Below are positions 6,177 to 15,472 of a DNA stretch of 20,914 nt, piece after piece. Below the pieces are notes generated by a model. That model ran no database searches. It was given only the letters and a program-made list of their open reading frames with translations, and was not told where the DNA came from. Both the position numbers and the translations under genes were made by a program. Position 1 is the stretch's first letter. Each line of letters opens with the position of its first letter. The DNA is taken from the NCBI GenBank assembly GCA_903831335.1, contig CAIKXH010000015.1, positions 1 through 20,914 on the forward strand, in the 5' to 3' direction. The stretch comes from Candidatus Uhrbacteria bacterium (GTDB lineage Bacteria; Patescibacteriota; Patescibacteriia; UBA9934; GWF2-40-263).

Positions 6177-7679
6177 ATGCAAACAAAAACAGATATCATT
6201 GACGCCCTGAAAAAATCACTTGAATCTTTTCAAACAAGTGCTGCAGAAGAACAAGTTGGAACAGTCCTTTCTGTTGCAGACGGAACAGCACGCATGAGCG
6301 GACTTTCAAATGCGAAGTCATCTGAAATGCTTGAGTTTCCTGGAGGAGTTTTTGGAGTGGTGTTGAACCTTGAAGAAGACACTGTTGGGGCTGTTATTTT
6401 GGGAGATACAACCAAAATTAAGGAAGGAGATACGGTGCGTGCACTCGGACGTATTCTTTCTGTTCCTGTCTCTGACGAAATTGTTGGACGTGTTGTTGAT
6501 CCGCTTGGAAATCCAATTGATGGCAAAGGAGCTTTTCGTGCTTCTACGTTTTATCCTATTGAAAAAGTTGCGCCTGGAGTGATGACACGTAAGTCTGTGG
6601 GTGTTCCGCTGCAAACGGGTATTAAAGCGATTGACGCTTTGATTCCAATTGGTCGTGGCCAACGCGAACTTATTATCGGAGATCGTCAGGTTGGAAAGAC
6701 TGCGATTGCTGTTGATACAATCATTAACCAAAAAGGTCAGGGGGTTAAGTGTATTTACGTTGCGATTGGACAAAAAGAATCAAAGATCGCAAAAATCGTA
6801 GCTAAGCTTGAAGAAGCGGGTGCAATGGAATACACAACTGTTGTTGTGGCTGGAGCTTCAGACCCTGCGGCTTTGTCATATATTGCTCCATATACAGGTT
6901 GTACGATTGGAGAATACTTCATGGCAAAAGGGGAAGATGCGCTTGTTGTTTATGATGATCTTTCCAAGCACGCATGGGCTTACCGTGAAATTTCCTTGCT
7001 CCTTCGCCGACCACCCGGACGTGAAGCATACCCTGGAGATGTTTTTTATCTTCACTCTCGTTTGCTCGAACGTGCAGCACGTTTGAATGAAGAAAATGGA
7101 GGCGGATCACTGACAGCACTTCCTATTATTGAAACGCAAGCCGGAGACGTTTCTGCATATATTCCAACAAACGTAATTTCCATTACAGATGGTCAGATTT
7201 ATTTGGAAAGCGATTTGTTCTACCGTGGAATTCGTCCAGCTTTGAACGTAGGTCTTTCTGTTTCTCGTGTAGGGTCATCTGCTCAAACAAAAGCCATGAA
7301 AAAAGTGGCTGGAAAATTACGTTTGGACTTGGCACAGTTCCGTGAGCTTGAAGCCTTTGCGCAATTCGCAACAGATTTGGATGCAGGAACACGTGCACAA
7401 ATTGAACTTGGACGCCGCACAACAGAATTGCTTAAACAATTGCAATACGTTCCACTTCCGTTTGAAGAACAAGTGGCTGTCATTTTTGCTGTGACAAACG
7501 GATTCTTGAATGAAGTTGCTATTGATCAAGTTGTTCGTTGGGAAACAGATTTCAGAAACTACATGAATACAGCTGGGGCTGAAGTGCTGAAAAAACTGAG
7601 AGAAGAAAAAGCATTGTCAGATGAGATCATTGCCGCTCTCAAAGAATCCATTCAAAGCTTTAACGCACAATGGAAATAA
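6177..7679 (+). CDS. atpA: F1Fo ATP synthase subunit alpha
   Basis: 500 residues, the normal family length. It forms the non-catalytic nucleotide-binding positions of the F1 hexamer. The Walker A motif is GDRQVGKT at residues 168-175, with Gln where beta subunits have Gly, which marks it as alpha. The beta-barrel domain occupies about 1-95. The central domain contains [20 protein letters not shown] and the [15 protein letters not shown] signature. It follows atpH by 4 bases and precedes atpG by 3. No Shine-Dalgarno is visible; the ATG follows ATTTT. Confidence 0.99.
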   Translation: MQTKTDIIDALKKSLESFQTSAAEEQVGTVLSVADGTARMSGLSNAKSSEMLEFPGGVFGVVLNLEEDTVGAVILGDTTKIKEGDTVRALGRILSVPVSDEIVGRVVDPLGNPIDGKGAFRASTFYPIEKVAPGVMTRKSVGVPLQTGIKAIDALIPIGRGQRELIIGDRQVGKTAIAVDTIINQKGQGVKCIYVAIGQKESKIAKIVAKLEEAGAMEYTTVVVAGASDPAALSYIAPYTGCTIGEYFMAKGEDALVVYDDLSKHAWAYREISLLLRRPPGREAYPGDVFYLHSRLLERAARLNEENGGGSLTALPIIETQAGDVSAYIPTNVISITDGQIYLESDLFYRGIRPALNVGLSVSRVGSSAQTKAMKKVAGKLRLDLAQFRELEAFAQFATDLDAGTRAQIELGRRTTELLKQLQYVPLPFEEQVAVIFAVTNGFLNEVAIDQVVRWETDFRNYMNTAGAEVLKKLREEKALSDEIIAALKESIQSFNAQWK

Positions 7680-7682
7680 CTT

Positions 7683-8588
7683 ATGGCCGGTCAAACAAAA
7701 GCCATTCGTCGTCGGATCAAATCCGTTACAAACACTCGCAAAATCACAAAAGCGATGGAGCTTGTTGCTGCCAGTAAAATGCGAAAGGCCATGCAATCTG
7801 TGCTTGGAACAAAGCCTTACGCAAAACTCGCATGGAGTACGGTGATGTCTATCAGTTCAGCGATTGATACGCACATGCATCCGTTGCTTCGTTCGCACAA
7901 GAAAATCAATCGCATTCTCTTGTTGGTCATTTCTTCAGATCGTGGATTGGCTGGTGGATTCAATACAAACGTTTTGAAAAAGACGTTTGAACAAATTCGC
8001 GCTTATGAACGAAGACAAGACTCAGATGAGTATGTTGAAATCAGGTCTGTGTGTGTAGGAAAACGTTCCGCAGACGCAATGAGACGTGCACAAATCCCAA
8101 TGATCGCGCATTTCACAGACATAACCAACAATACAAAATTTGAGGAAGTCTTACCGATCGGTCGACTCTTGATTGATGAGTTTACAAACGGGAATTACGA
8201 TAAAGTACTTGTTGTCTATACAGATTTCGTGAGTGCTCTCACGCAAAACCCAACCGTTCTGGAATTACTTCCACTTGGAAATCCAAAAGATTTAACACAC
8301 CAAGATTCGTTATCGGTTGTCGAAGCAGTAGAATATCAATTTGAACCTTCACCCCAAATCGTGCTGGACCGGATTTTACCGAGGCTTGTTGAAACAATGG
8401 TTTATCAAGCCGTGCTCGAATCTGCCGCTTCTGAACATTCGGCTCGTATGATGGCCATGCGTAGTGCATCAGACGCAGCAAAGGATATGCTCGGAGACCT
8501 GACATTCACTTATAACCAAGCCCGCCAAGCAGGAATTACTCAAGAAATTGCGGAGATCAGTTCTGGTGCCGCTGCATTAGAAACATAA
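7683..8588 (+). CDS. atpG: F1Fo ATP synthase subunit gamma
   Basis: 301 residues, slightly longer than the usual 285-295. It forms the rotating central shaft. The N-terminal shaft helix (RRIKSVTNTRKITKAMELVA) and the C-terminal helix (ITQEIAEISSGAAALE) are both canonical. The middle Rossmann-like domain contains ISSDRGLAGGFNTN, another family landmark. It is followed by an 87-bp gap filled by a palindromic repeat, unlike the 3- or 4-base spacers elsewhere in the F1 part of the operon. Confidence 0.97.
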   Translation: MAGQTKAIRRRIKSVTNTRKITKAMELVAASKMRKAMQSVLGTKPYAKLAWSTVMSISSAIDTHMHPLLRSHKKINRILLLVISSDRGLAGGFNTNVLKKTFEQIRAYERRQDSDEYVEIRSVCVGKRSADAMRRAQIPMIAHFTDITNNTKFEEVLPIGRLLIDEFTNGNYDKVLVVYTDFVSALTQNPTVLELLPLGNPKDLTHQDSLSVVEAVEYQFEPSPQIVLDRILPRLVETMVYQAVLESAASEHSARMMAMRSASDAAKDMLGDLTFTYNQARQAGITQEIAEISSGAAALET

Positions 8589-10061
<1,473 letters not shown>

Positions 10062-10064
10062 CGT

Positions 10065-10487
10065 ATGCAATTTTCTCTTAAAGTCGTAACACCTGAACGC
10101 ATTGTCTATGAAGACATGGTTGATTCGGTTTCTGTCATGACTGAAATGGGTGAACTGACCATTCTTCCTCATCACATGCCGCTCGTTGCAAATTTACGCG
10201 CGGGAGAAGTGCGATTAAAGAAGAATGGGGAAGAATCCTACTTCGTGGCTTCAACAGGTTTTCTCGAAGTGCATGGAGGAAATCAAGTCGTCCTACTCGC
10301 AGATACAGCAGAAAGAGTGGATGAATTGGAATTAGAAAAAATTGAAGAAGCAAGAGATCGCGCGATAAAATTTCTTACAGAAACACGACATAAGGACGAC
10401 GTTGCATTTGCAGATGCTGCCGTGCACTTAGAAAGAGAATTGGCCCGATATCGAGTTGCGATCAAGAGAAGAAAAACACATAAGTGA
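10065..10487 (+). CDS. atpC: F1Fo ATP synthase subunit epsilon
   Basis: 140 residues. The N-terminal beta-sandwich (1-85) starts FSLKVVTPERIVYEDMVDSV and contains GELTILPHHMPLV, both diagnostic. The C-terminal helical pair (about 88-140) is complete and strongly charged, so inhibition of ATP hydrolysis by the epsilon C-terminal domain is possible here. It is the last gene of the operon; a hairpin follows 16 bases after the stop. Confidence 0.95.
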   Translation: MQFSLKVVTPERIVYEDMVDSVSVMTEMGELTILPHHMPLVANLRAGEVRLKKNGEESYFVASTGFLEVHGGNQVVLLADTAERVDELELEKIEEARDRAIKFLTETRHKDDVAFADAAVHLERELARYRVAIKRRKTHK

Positions 10488-10503
10488 TAAAGGACTATTT
10501 TAT

Positions 10504-10536
10504 AAATATCCACCGTGAAAACGCGGTGGATATTTT
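10504..10536 (+). terminator. Terminator-like hairpin after the ATP synthase operon
   Basis: A 12-bp perfect stem, AAATATCCACCG (10504-10515) with CGGTGGATATTT (10524-10535), closes an 8-base loop. The downstream T-run is short (TTTT, partly inside the stem), so termination may be incomplete. Confidence 0.7.
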
Positions 10537-10540
10537 GATC

Positions 10541-10569
10541 TTGACGAAATCCAGTGCGAGGAATATCAT
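10541..10569 (+). promoter_or_regulatory. Strong sigma70-type promoter of the carbonic-anhydrase-like gene
   Basis: TTGACG (10541-10546), exact 17-base spacer, TATCAT (10564-10569): 5 of 6 matches in each box. The predicted transcript start is near 10575-10577. Confidence 0.65.
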
Positions 10570-10574
10570 CTTGA

Positions 10575-10606
10575 TCTCCAAGATGCGTTCTGGAGACGTT
10601 CTTTTT
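10575..10606 (+). promoter_or_regulatory. 5'-terminal leader hairpin with T-rich tail
   Basis: TCTCCA (10575-10580) pairs with TGGAGA (10591-10596) around a 10-base loop, and TTCTTTTT follows (10599-10606). It begins right at the predicted transcript start. It may be a stabilising 5' stem or a short attenuator; the sequence alone cannot decide. Confidence 0.35.
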
Positions 10607-10632
10607 AGAAAAACTCGTTCATAGGGGTATTC

Positions 10633-11274
10633 ATGCCAACACGCGCAGAACGAAAAATTGACGAGCGTCTGATTCGTGAACTTCGCAACAAGGGTGTCCT
10701 TCTTGATGCGGAAGGGCACAAACTCGATTCACCAAAAGGTGCGATTCTTGTAACGTGCGCAGACTGTGATCAGTTTGAAGACATCTTCAATCATACGCTT
10801 GAAATGCTTCGTAAAGGTGGATATGAGGAACGACCTCAGCCACTGAGTCAGCATGGTGGCGGAATGCTGATCTCTGAAACGTGTCCTCTGGATCGAAAAT
10901 ACAAAATTGACGAATACTTGCTTTTGAATATTGCACGCGCTCGTCATATGAAAGCAATCAACACGCTTGCGCTTCTTGTTCACTATCCATGTGGTGCAGC
11001 TCGGCTTGCAGGCATTCCTCTGTTCGATGTCATCGAACATAATGTTGCGGCAAAACGTCGGGTCAAGTCGTTGTGGCCTGAACTCAAGGTTGGGTGCTTT
11101 GTCCACGTAGACTATCTGGACCGAAAGCGTACATACTTCCTGAGCCATGATGCGTTTACAGAATGGGCGCTTGAATATGGAGAAGAGTTTAGGACCCAAG
11201 CGCACGCACCTGATAATAGTTGTGAGCCTGAAGGCCTCATCATTTTTCCTTCGTTTTCCACCGTACCTCCGTAG
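10633..11274 (+). CDS. Beta-carbonic-anhydrase-like protein
   Basis: 213 residues. The spacing of motifs resembles beta-class carbonic anhydrases. VTCADCD places Cys42 and Asp44 where that family has the zinc-binding Cys and catalytic Asp of C-x-D-x-R. LLVHYPCGAA places His117 and Cys120 as the H-x-x-C zinc pair, followed by the usual Gly. If the fold is right, the zinc ligands are intact, but the arginine of the Asp-Arg dyad is Asp46, so CO2 hydration is uncertain. No signal peptide or membrane segment is seen. The ATG at 10633 has AGGGG 5 bases upstream (10623-10627). The gene stands alone between its own promoter and terminator, sandwiched between the ATP synthase and the complex-I-like operon. 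G+C is raised in parts. It could instead be a related zinc protein without anhydrase activity. Confidence 0.5.
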   Translation: MPTRAERKIDERLIRELRNKGVLLDAEGHKLDSPKGAILVTCADCDQFEDIFNHTLEMLRKGGYEERPQPLSQHGGGMLISETCPLDRKYKIDEYLLLNIARARHMKAINTLALLVHYPCGAARLAGIPLFDVIEHNVAAKRRVKSLWPELKVGCFVHVDYLDRKRTYFLSHDAFTEWALEYGEEFRTQAHAPDNSCEPEGLIIFPSFSTVPP

Positions 11275-11287
11275 TCTTTTTCTTCTG

Positions 11288-11311
11288 ACTGGATTTCTTT
11301 CCAGTTTTTTT
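11288..11311 (+). terminator. Intrinsic terminator after the carbonic-anhydrase-like gene
   Basis: ACTGGA (11288-11293) pairs with TCCAGT (11300-11305) around a 6-base loop, followed by a T-run to 11311. It separates this gene from the complex-I-like operon. Confidence 0.85.
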
Positions 11312-11330
11312 ATTTGTTAAAAATACTCAC

Positions 11331-11360
11331 TTGACTCTATGGATGATTCTGGAGTAGATT
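11331..11360 (+). promoter_or_regulatory. Candidate promoter of the complex-I-like operon
   Basis: TTGACT (11331-11336), 18-base spacer, TAGATT (11355-11360, 4 of 6 matches). The transcript would start near 11367, just upstream of an ATG at 11381. This mirrors the short-leader arrangement of the ATP synthase operon. Confidence 0.45.
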
Positions 11361-11380
11361 ATGCACGATTAAACTATCTT

Positions 11381-11920
11381 ATGAGCTTTGCAAAACTTCT
11401 TCATAGACTTTTTTTCGGCCCTCGTATTACGGAATCTAAAAAAATATTTCTTTCAGAGAATAATGAATTGGAGCAGGTGGGCAAAGAATTAAAATCCATT
11501 ATTCACTCTTTGTACGGAGGGAGATCTTTGCGCATTCGTGCCGTTGATGGTGGGTCTACAAATGCTGAGGAAATAGAACTAACAGCATTGAACAATGCAT
11601 ATTATGATATTGACCGTTTCGGTTTATCGTTTGTTGCTTCACCGCGTCATGCAGATATGGTTTGGGTAACAGGACCTATCACAAGGAATTTGGAACGTGC
11701 TGTGAAAACAACATATGAGGCCGCCCCAGAACCGTGCATTGTTGTTGCTGTTGGCGATGGTGCATGTACAGGTGGAATTTGGAAAGATTCCTATGCTGTT
11801 GTTGGTGCGTTGGAAAACGTTATTCCTGTTCATATCAAAATTCCTGGTGATCCTCCAACACCAACACAAATATTGAAAGGTGTCCTTTCTGCATTGAAAA
11901 ATTCGTCTTCTCGATCTTAA
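11381..11920 (+). CDS. hyfI: Group-4 hydrogenase / NuoB-like small subunit lacking Fe-S ligands
   Basis: 179 residues from ATG 11381; an in-frame ATG at 11339 would give 193. I prefer 11381 because the N-terminus MSFAKLLHRLFFGP fits the family and because 11339 leaves no room for a promoter after the terminator. The fold is clear: RFGLSFVASPRHADMVWVTG, TRNLERAV, GGIWKDSYAVVG and IPVHIKIPG match HycG/HyfI/NuoB. In that family four cysteines hold the proximal [4Fe-4S] (N2) cluster. Here the first motif (DCGGCNGCEIE in HycG-type proteins) reads DGGSTNAEEIE, with Thr60 and Glu63 at the ligand positions. The final GCPP is GDPP (Asp157). Only the third position (Cys129 in GACTGG) remains. A cluster is therefore not expected. 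The remaining Cys119 does not correspond to a ligand. It is the first gene of the operon, and hyfB starts one base after its stop. Confidence 0.9.
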   Translation: MSFAKLLHRLFFGPRITESKKIFLSENNELEQVGKELKSIIHSLYGGRSLRIRAVDGGSTNAEEIELTALNNAYYDIDRFGLSFVASPRHADMVWVTGPITRNLERAVKTTYEAAPEPCIVVAVGDGACTGGIWKDSYAVVGALENVIPVHIKIPGDPPTPTQILKGVLSALKNSSSRS

Positions 11921-11921
11921 T

Positions 11922-13913
11922 ATGGATATCAATTTTATGGCGTCCGTTATTTTATTTTCTCTGATTGGTTCTCTGATCTCCGCTTTTTTTTCATTCGTAG
12001 GAAAAGAAGGGAAGCAACATAAAGCAATCATGATTTTCCTTGCATTGTCGACTGGAGTAGGTGCAGTCGCTGGCATGTTCTTTCTTTTAAGCGGTCAGAC
12101 GCAGTGGGTCATTTTTCAGTCATCATGGATTTTTGGAGCACCACTTATTTTACAAACACTTTCCGCTCTCTTTTTTGTTCTCTTGAATACGGTTGCCTGT
12201 CTTGCATCTATTTATGCAATTCAATACGTTGAACAATATAGAAATATTTACAATGTAAAAACTCTTGATTCGCTCATGGCGATTTTTATTTTTGGAATGC
12301 AAGGAGTTTTGCTTTCAGCAACCCCATTTAGTTTTTTGCTTTTTTGGGAAATCATGTCTTTGTCTTCCTTTTTCCTTGTAATGGCAGATAAGGAAATCGC
12401 ATCTATTCGTGCGGCGCTTTTTTACCTTATCATGACACATTTAGGTGCTGGTGCTCTTCTTGCGGGATTTATGATCCTTTCGAATGGATCTTTTCTTGAA
12501 TCATTCACACGTCTTGCTTTTATCGCCCAACAATTGCCGCCACAAACCCTGTTCGGAGTTTTCCTTTTGTTTTTGTTTGGGTTTGGTTCTAAAGCTGGAC
12601 TCGTGCCGTTTCATGTATGGCTTCCTGAAGCTCACCCACAAGCACCATCACACATTTCTGCTCTCATGTCCGGAGTCATGTTGAAAATGGCTCTCTATGG
12701 TTTTTTCGTTTTAACACTCACAATTCTTCCGCCAATCGGAATGGTTGCGTCCATGATTGTGATTGCCCTTGGTCTTCTTTCTGCGTTCTTTGGCGTTCTG
12801 TATGCCGTGATAGAAAGAGATGTTAAGCGCGTTTTAGCATTTAGCAGTATTGAAAACATGGGGATTATTTTCACCATGGTTGGTGTAGCTTTTTTCGCCC
12901 AATCACAGAATCTAATAGCATTCTCTCATGCCGCTATTGGTGCTGCGCTTTTGTTTGCGATTGCTCATGCCTTCTTCAAATCAGGATTATTTATGGGGGC
13001 TGGAGTGATGGTGCATGCTGCGCACACACGTAGTTTGGAAGCAATGGGCGGACTTGCGAAGCGCATGCCTTTATTTTCCGGAGCAATGCTTATTCTTGCG
13101 CTTTCAGCAGCTGCACTTCCGCCATTTTCTGCGTTCGCAGCAGAATGGATCTTTATTCAGAACCTTGTTTCAGAACTCTCTGCCGCATCGCTTCTTGTTC
13201 AGGGGGTATTTGTTCTCATTCTCACACTAGTGGCACTTGTTGGGGGATTGGCCTTGTTTGCCATGATAAAGCTATTTGGAATCGGATTTCTTGGCGAACC
13301 TAGATCTGAGCATGTTGAACATGCAGATGTTCCTGGAAATCTTATCTCGGTTCCAATTTATATTCTTGCTGGGTTATCGGTTGTTGTTGCGTTTTGTGCA
13401 CCATGGGTTTTGCGTGTCATTAAATTTAATGATCTTTCAACTGCTGACGGACTGCAATCAAATCTTATCGCTTCTGGTGCTGCTCTCAACCCACTCTATT
13501 TGTTTCTGGCTTTAGTGATCGCGATTGCTGCAGTGTTTGTTCTCAGACGATTTCTGTCTGATGTAAAAAATGAACGACCGTATCACACATGGGATTGTGG
13601 TCAACCAATTACGTCTGGAATGGAATATACAGCAACAGCCTTTTCCTCTCCGATTCGCTTCTTTTTCCGAATGATTACAAGATCAGGAAAAATTGTGACT
13701 GTTACTCCAATTGTTGAAACAAACACCTGGATTGCAAGCAGGGTATTTTCTCTTGAACTGAGACAGATTTGGTATGACTGGTTCTATGTGCCAATAACAA
13801 AAATATTTCTTCGTGCCTCAACCGCCATAAGACGTCTTCAAAATGGAGTGATTCAATTTTACATTGCCCTCATCTTTATTGCTCTTGTTTTAACGTTGAC
13901 TATCGCTATATGA
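11922..13913 (+). CDS. hyfB: HyfB/HycC-like antiporter-type membrane subunit
   Basis: 663 residues with about 16 membrane segments, in the NuoL/M/N (proton-conducting, Mrp-antiporter-like) family. Key ionisable residues are kept: Glu143 in LLFWEIMSL, Lys224 in FGSKAGLVPFH, His231, His244 in PSHISAL, Lys255 in SGVMLKMALYG, and His349/Lys353 in HAFFKSGLF. The long C-terminal part, including HTWDCGQPITSGMEYTATAF, is typical of HyfB-type subunits rather than NuoL. Its expected role is ion translocation across the membrane. Start at 11922; an alternative ATG lies five codons later. It overlaps hyfC by ATGA at 13910-13913, which implies translational coupling. Confidence 0.95.
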   Translation: MDINFMASVILFSLIGSLISAFFSFVGKEGKQHKAIMIFLALSTGVGAVAGMFFLLSGQTQWVIFQSSWIFGAPLILQTLSALFFVLLNTVACLASIYAIQYVEQYRNIYNVKTLDSLMAIFIFGMQGVLLSATPFSFLLFWEIMSLSSFFLVMADKEIASIRAALFYLIMTHLGAGALLAGFMILSNGSFLESFTRLAFIAQQLPPQTLFGVFLLFLFGFGSKAGLVPFHVWLPEAHPQAPSHISALMSGVMLKMALYGFFVLTLTILPPIGMVASMIVIALGLLSAFFGVLYAVIERDVKRVLAFSSIENMGIIFTMVGVAFFAQSQNLIAFSHAAIGAALLFAIAHAFFKSGLFMGAGVMVHAAHTRSLEAMGGLAKRMPLFSGAMLILALSAAALPPFSAFAAEWIFIQNLVSELSAASLLVQGVFVLILTLVALVGGLALFAMIKLFGIGFLGEPRSEHVEHADVPGNLISVPIYILAGLSVVVAFCAPWVLRVIKFNDLSTADGLQSNLIASGAALNPLYLFLALVIAIAAVFVLRRFLSDVKNERPYHTWDCGQPITSGMEYTATAFSSPIRFFFRMITRSGKIVTVTPIVETNTWIASRVFSLELRQIWYDWFYVPITKIFLRASTAIRRLQNGVIQFYIALIFIALVLTLTIAI

Positions 13914-14845
13914 ACGCTTTTCTTTTAACAGGGATTCAAATTGTTGCCGTTCTGGGAATTTCTCCATTTACGGTTGGTCTGGTGCGCATGTTCAAGGCAC
14001 GATTACAAGGTCGTCACGGAGCATCTCCATTTCTTCCATACATCACCATTGCAACACTTTTGAAAAAACAAATGGTTATTTCTAAAAGTACTTCATGGGT
14101 ATTTAAAATAGTTCCATTCGTTGTATTAGGATCCACCATTTTCCTTGTTTGTGTTCTTCCACTCGTTGTGTTTGGGGGTATGTTCGCATCGCTTGGTCAC
14201 TTCATCATTATTGCAGGCGTTCTTGCGCTTGGTGCAGTATTTTTGGTTATGGGAGGACTTGAAAGTGCGAGTGCGTTTGGGGGTATGGGTGCGAGCAGAG
14301 AAATGACGTTAGCATCTCTTGTGGAGCCTGCGGTGATTACAACATTTGCCACATTTGCTGTGGTGACAGGTGCTTTCACAATTGATGCAATGTTTCAGGG
14401 TGCACACATTCTTACTTCACCAGCACTGGTTCCTGCTGTTGCCGCATTGATCATGATTGCTCTTGCGGAAAATGCTCGTTATCCCGTTGATAATCCTGCA
14501 ACACACCTTGAACTCACTATGGTGCATGAGGCAATGGTATTGGAATATTCTGGTCCGTACCTGGCACTTCTTGAATACGCATCTGCTATTAAATTAACAA
14601 TCTTTTCTTTGTTGGTAGCAAATGTTTTGTTTCCATTAACACTTGCATCCAACCTATCTGCTGCTGCAATCGCAATTGCACTTGGTTTTGTGGTAGTGAA
14701 AATTGTTATTGTTTCATTTTCTCTTGCTCTGCTTGAATCTGTTATTGCAAAAATGCGTTTTTATCGCATGCATGAATTTCTTACCATTGCTTTTTTCATT
14801 GCGCTTTCCGGTCTCGTGTTTGCGCTTATGAGCATTTCTCTATGA
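13910..14845 (+). CDS. hyfC: HyfC/NuoH-like membrane subunit
   Basis: 311 residues with about eight membrane segments. This subunit connects the soluble arm to the ion-translocating arm and, in complex I, forms the E-channel. Conserved elements are intact: RLQGRHGASPF (31-41), FGGMGASREMTLASLVEPA (123-141), and a long charged stretch from Ala186 to Gly215 that includes AENARYPVDNPATHLELT and VHEAMVLEYSG. These glutamates are among the most conserved in the superfamily. The coupling apparatus therefore appears to be under selection even though the redox centres next to it are lost. It overlaps hyfE by ATGA at 14842-14845. Confidence 0.95.
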   Translation: MNAFLLTGIQIVAVLGISPFTVGLVRMFKARLQGRHGASPFLPYITIATLLKKQMVISKSTSWVFKIVPFVVLGSTIFLVCVLPLVVFGGMFASLGHFIIIAGVLALGAVFLVMGGLESASAFGGMGASREMTLASLVEPAVITTFATFAVVTGAFTIDAMFQGAHILTSPALVPAVAALIMIALAENARYPVDNPATHLELTMVHEAMVLEYSGPYLALLEYASAIKLTIFSLLVANVLFPLTLASNLSAAAIAIALGFVVVKIVIVSFSLALLESVIAKMRFYRMHEFLTIAFFIALSGLVFALMSISL

Positions 14846-15471
14846 TGACTCTTTCTCTTTGGAATAACGTTTTTATCGGAGGTACCCTCGTGTTTGCGAT
14901 CGTTATGATGGGCAAACCACGCTTACCCGCAATGTTGCGCGCTTTCGCGCTTTCGTCGTTGTTTCTTGCGGGTCTTATTGTCACATCTTCTCTCGCACAT
15001 GGGGAAGAACAGCCTTACGCCATTGCTCTCGTAAATATTGCTTTTAAGGTAATTCTTGCACCATGGATTCTGCTTTATGCCGCTCGCAAGGTGAATGCTT
15101 CCATGGCATTGAAATTTTACTTGAGACCAACATCAACGTATTTTGCGGCATTACTCGTTCTTGTTGCATCAGTTTTCATTGCGATGAAACTTCCTGATGT
15201 TCCATATTTATCCATTGCACTTGTTTTATTGGGATTACTTTTCATGATCATTCGAAAAGACCTTTATTCTCAGATCATGGGATTTATGGTGATGGAGAAT
15301 GGAATCGCAGCATACGGAATTCTTATGATCGGAGGTTTTCCTTTTATGCTTGAAACGGGAATTCTCTTCGTTGTGATAACGGGTGCTATTCTCATGGCGA
15401 TTTTAAGTCGACACGTGCAAGAGCTTTATGCAACAGGGGATACAGAATCCTTAACAGAACTTACAGAATAA
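14842..15471 (+). CDS. hyfE: HyfE-like membrane subunit (NuoK-related C-terminus)
   Basis: 209 residues with about six membrane segments. The C-terminal half resembles NuoK: QIMGFMVMENGIAAYGI (about 151-167), then a Glu in FMLETGILF. These correspond to the buried glutamates of the NuoK/MrpC fold. The N-terminal half is the extra HyfE portion. It is translationally coupled to hyfC through the ATGA overlap and ends one base before the hyfF ATG. Confidence 0.92.
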   Translation: MMTLSLWNNVFIGGTLVFAIVMMGKPRLPAMLRAFALSSLFLAGLIVTSSLAHGEEQPYAIALVNIAFKVILAPWILLYAARKVNASMALKFYLRPTSTYFAALLVLVASVFIAMKLPDVPYLSIALVLLGLLFMIIRKDLYSQIMGFMVMENGIAAYGILMIGGFPFMLETGILFVVITGAILMAILSRHVQELYATGDTESLTELTE

Positions 15472-15472
15472 T

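Noticed and set aside
10488..10632. Riboswitch upstream of the carbonic-anhydrase-like gene
   Set aside because: The predicted transcript starts near 10575, leaving under 60 bases of leader with one simple hairpin; no known aptamer motif was recognised.
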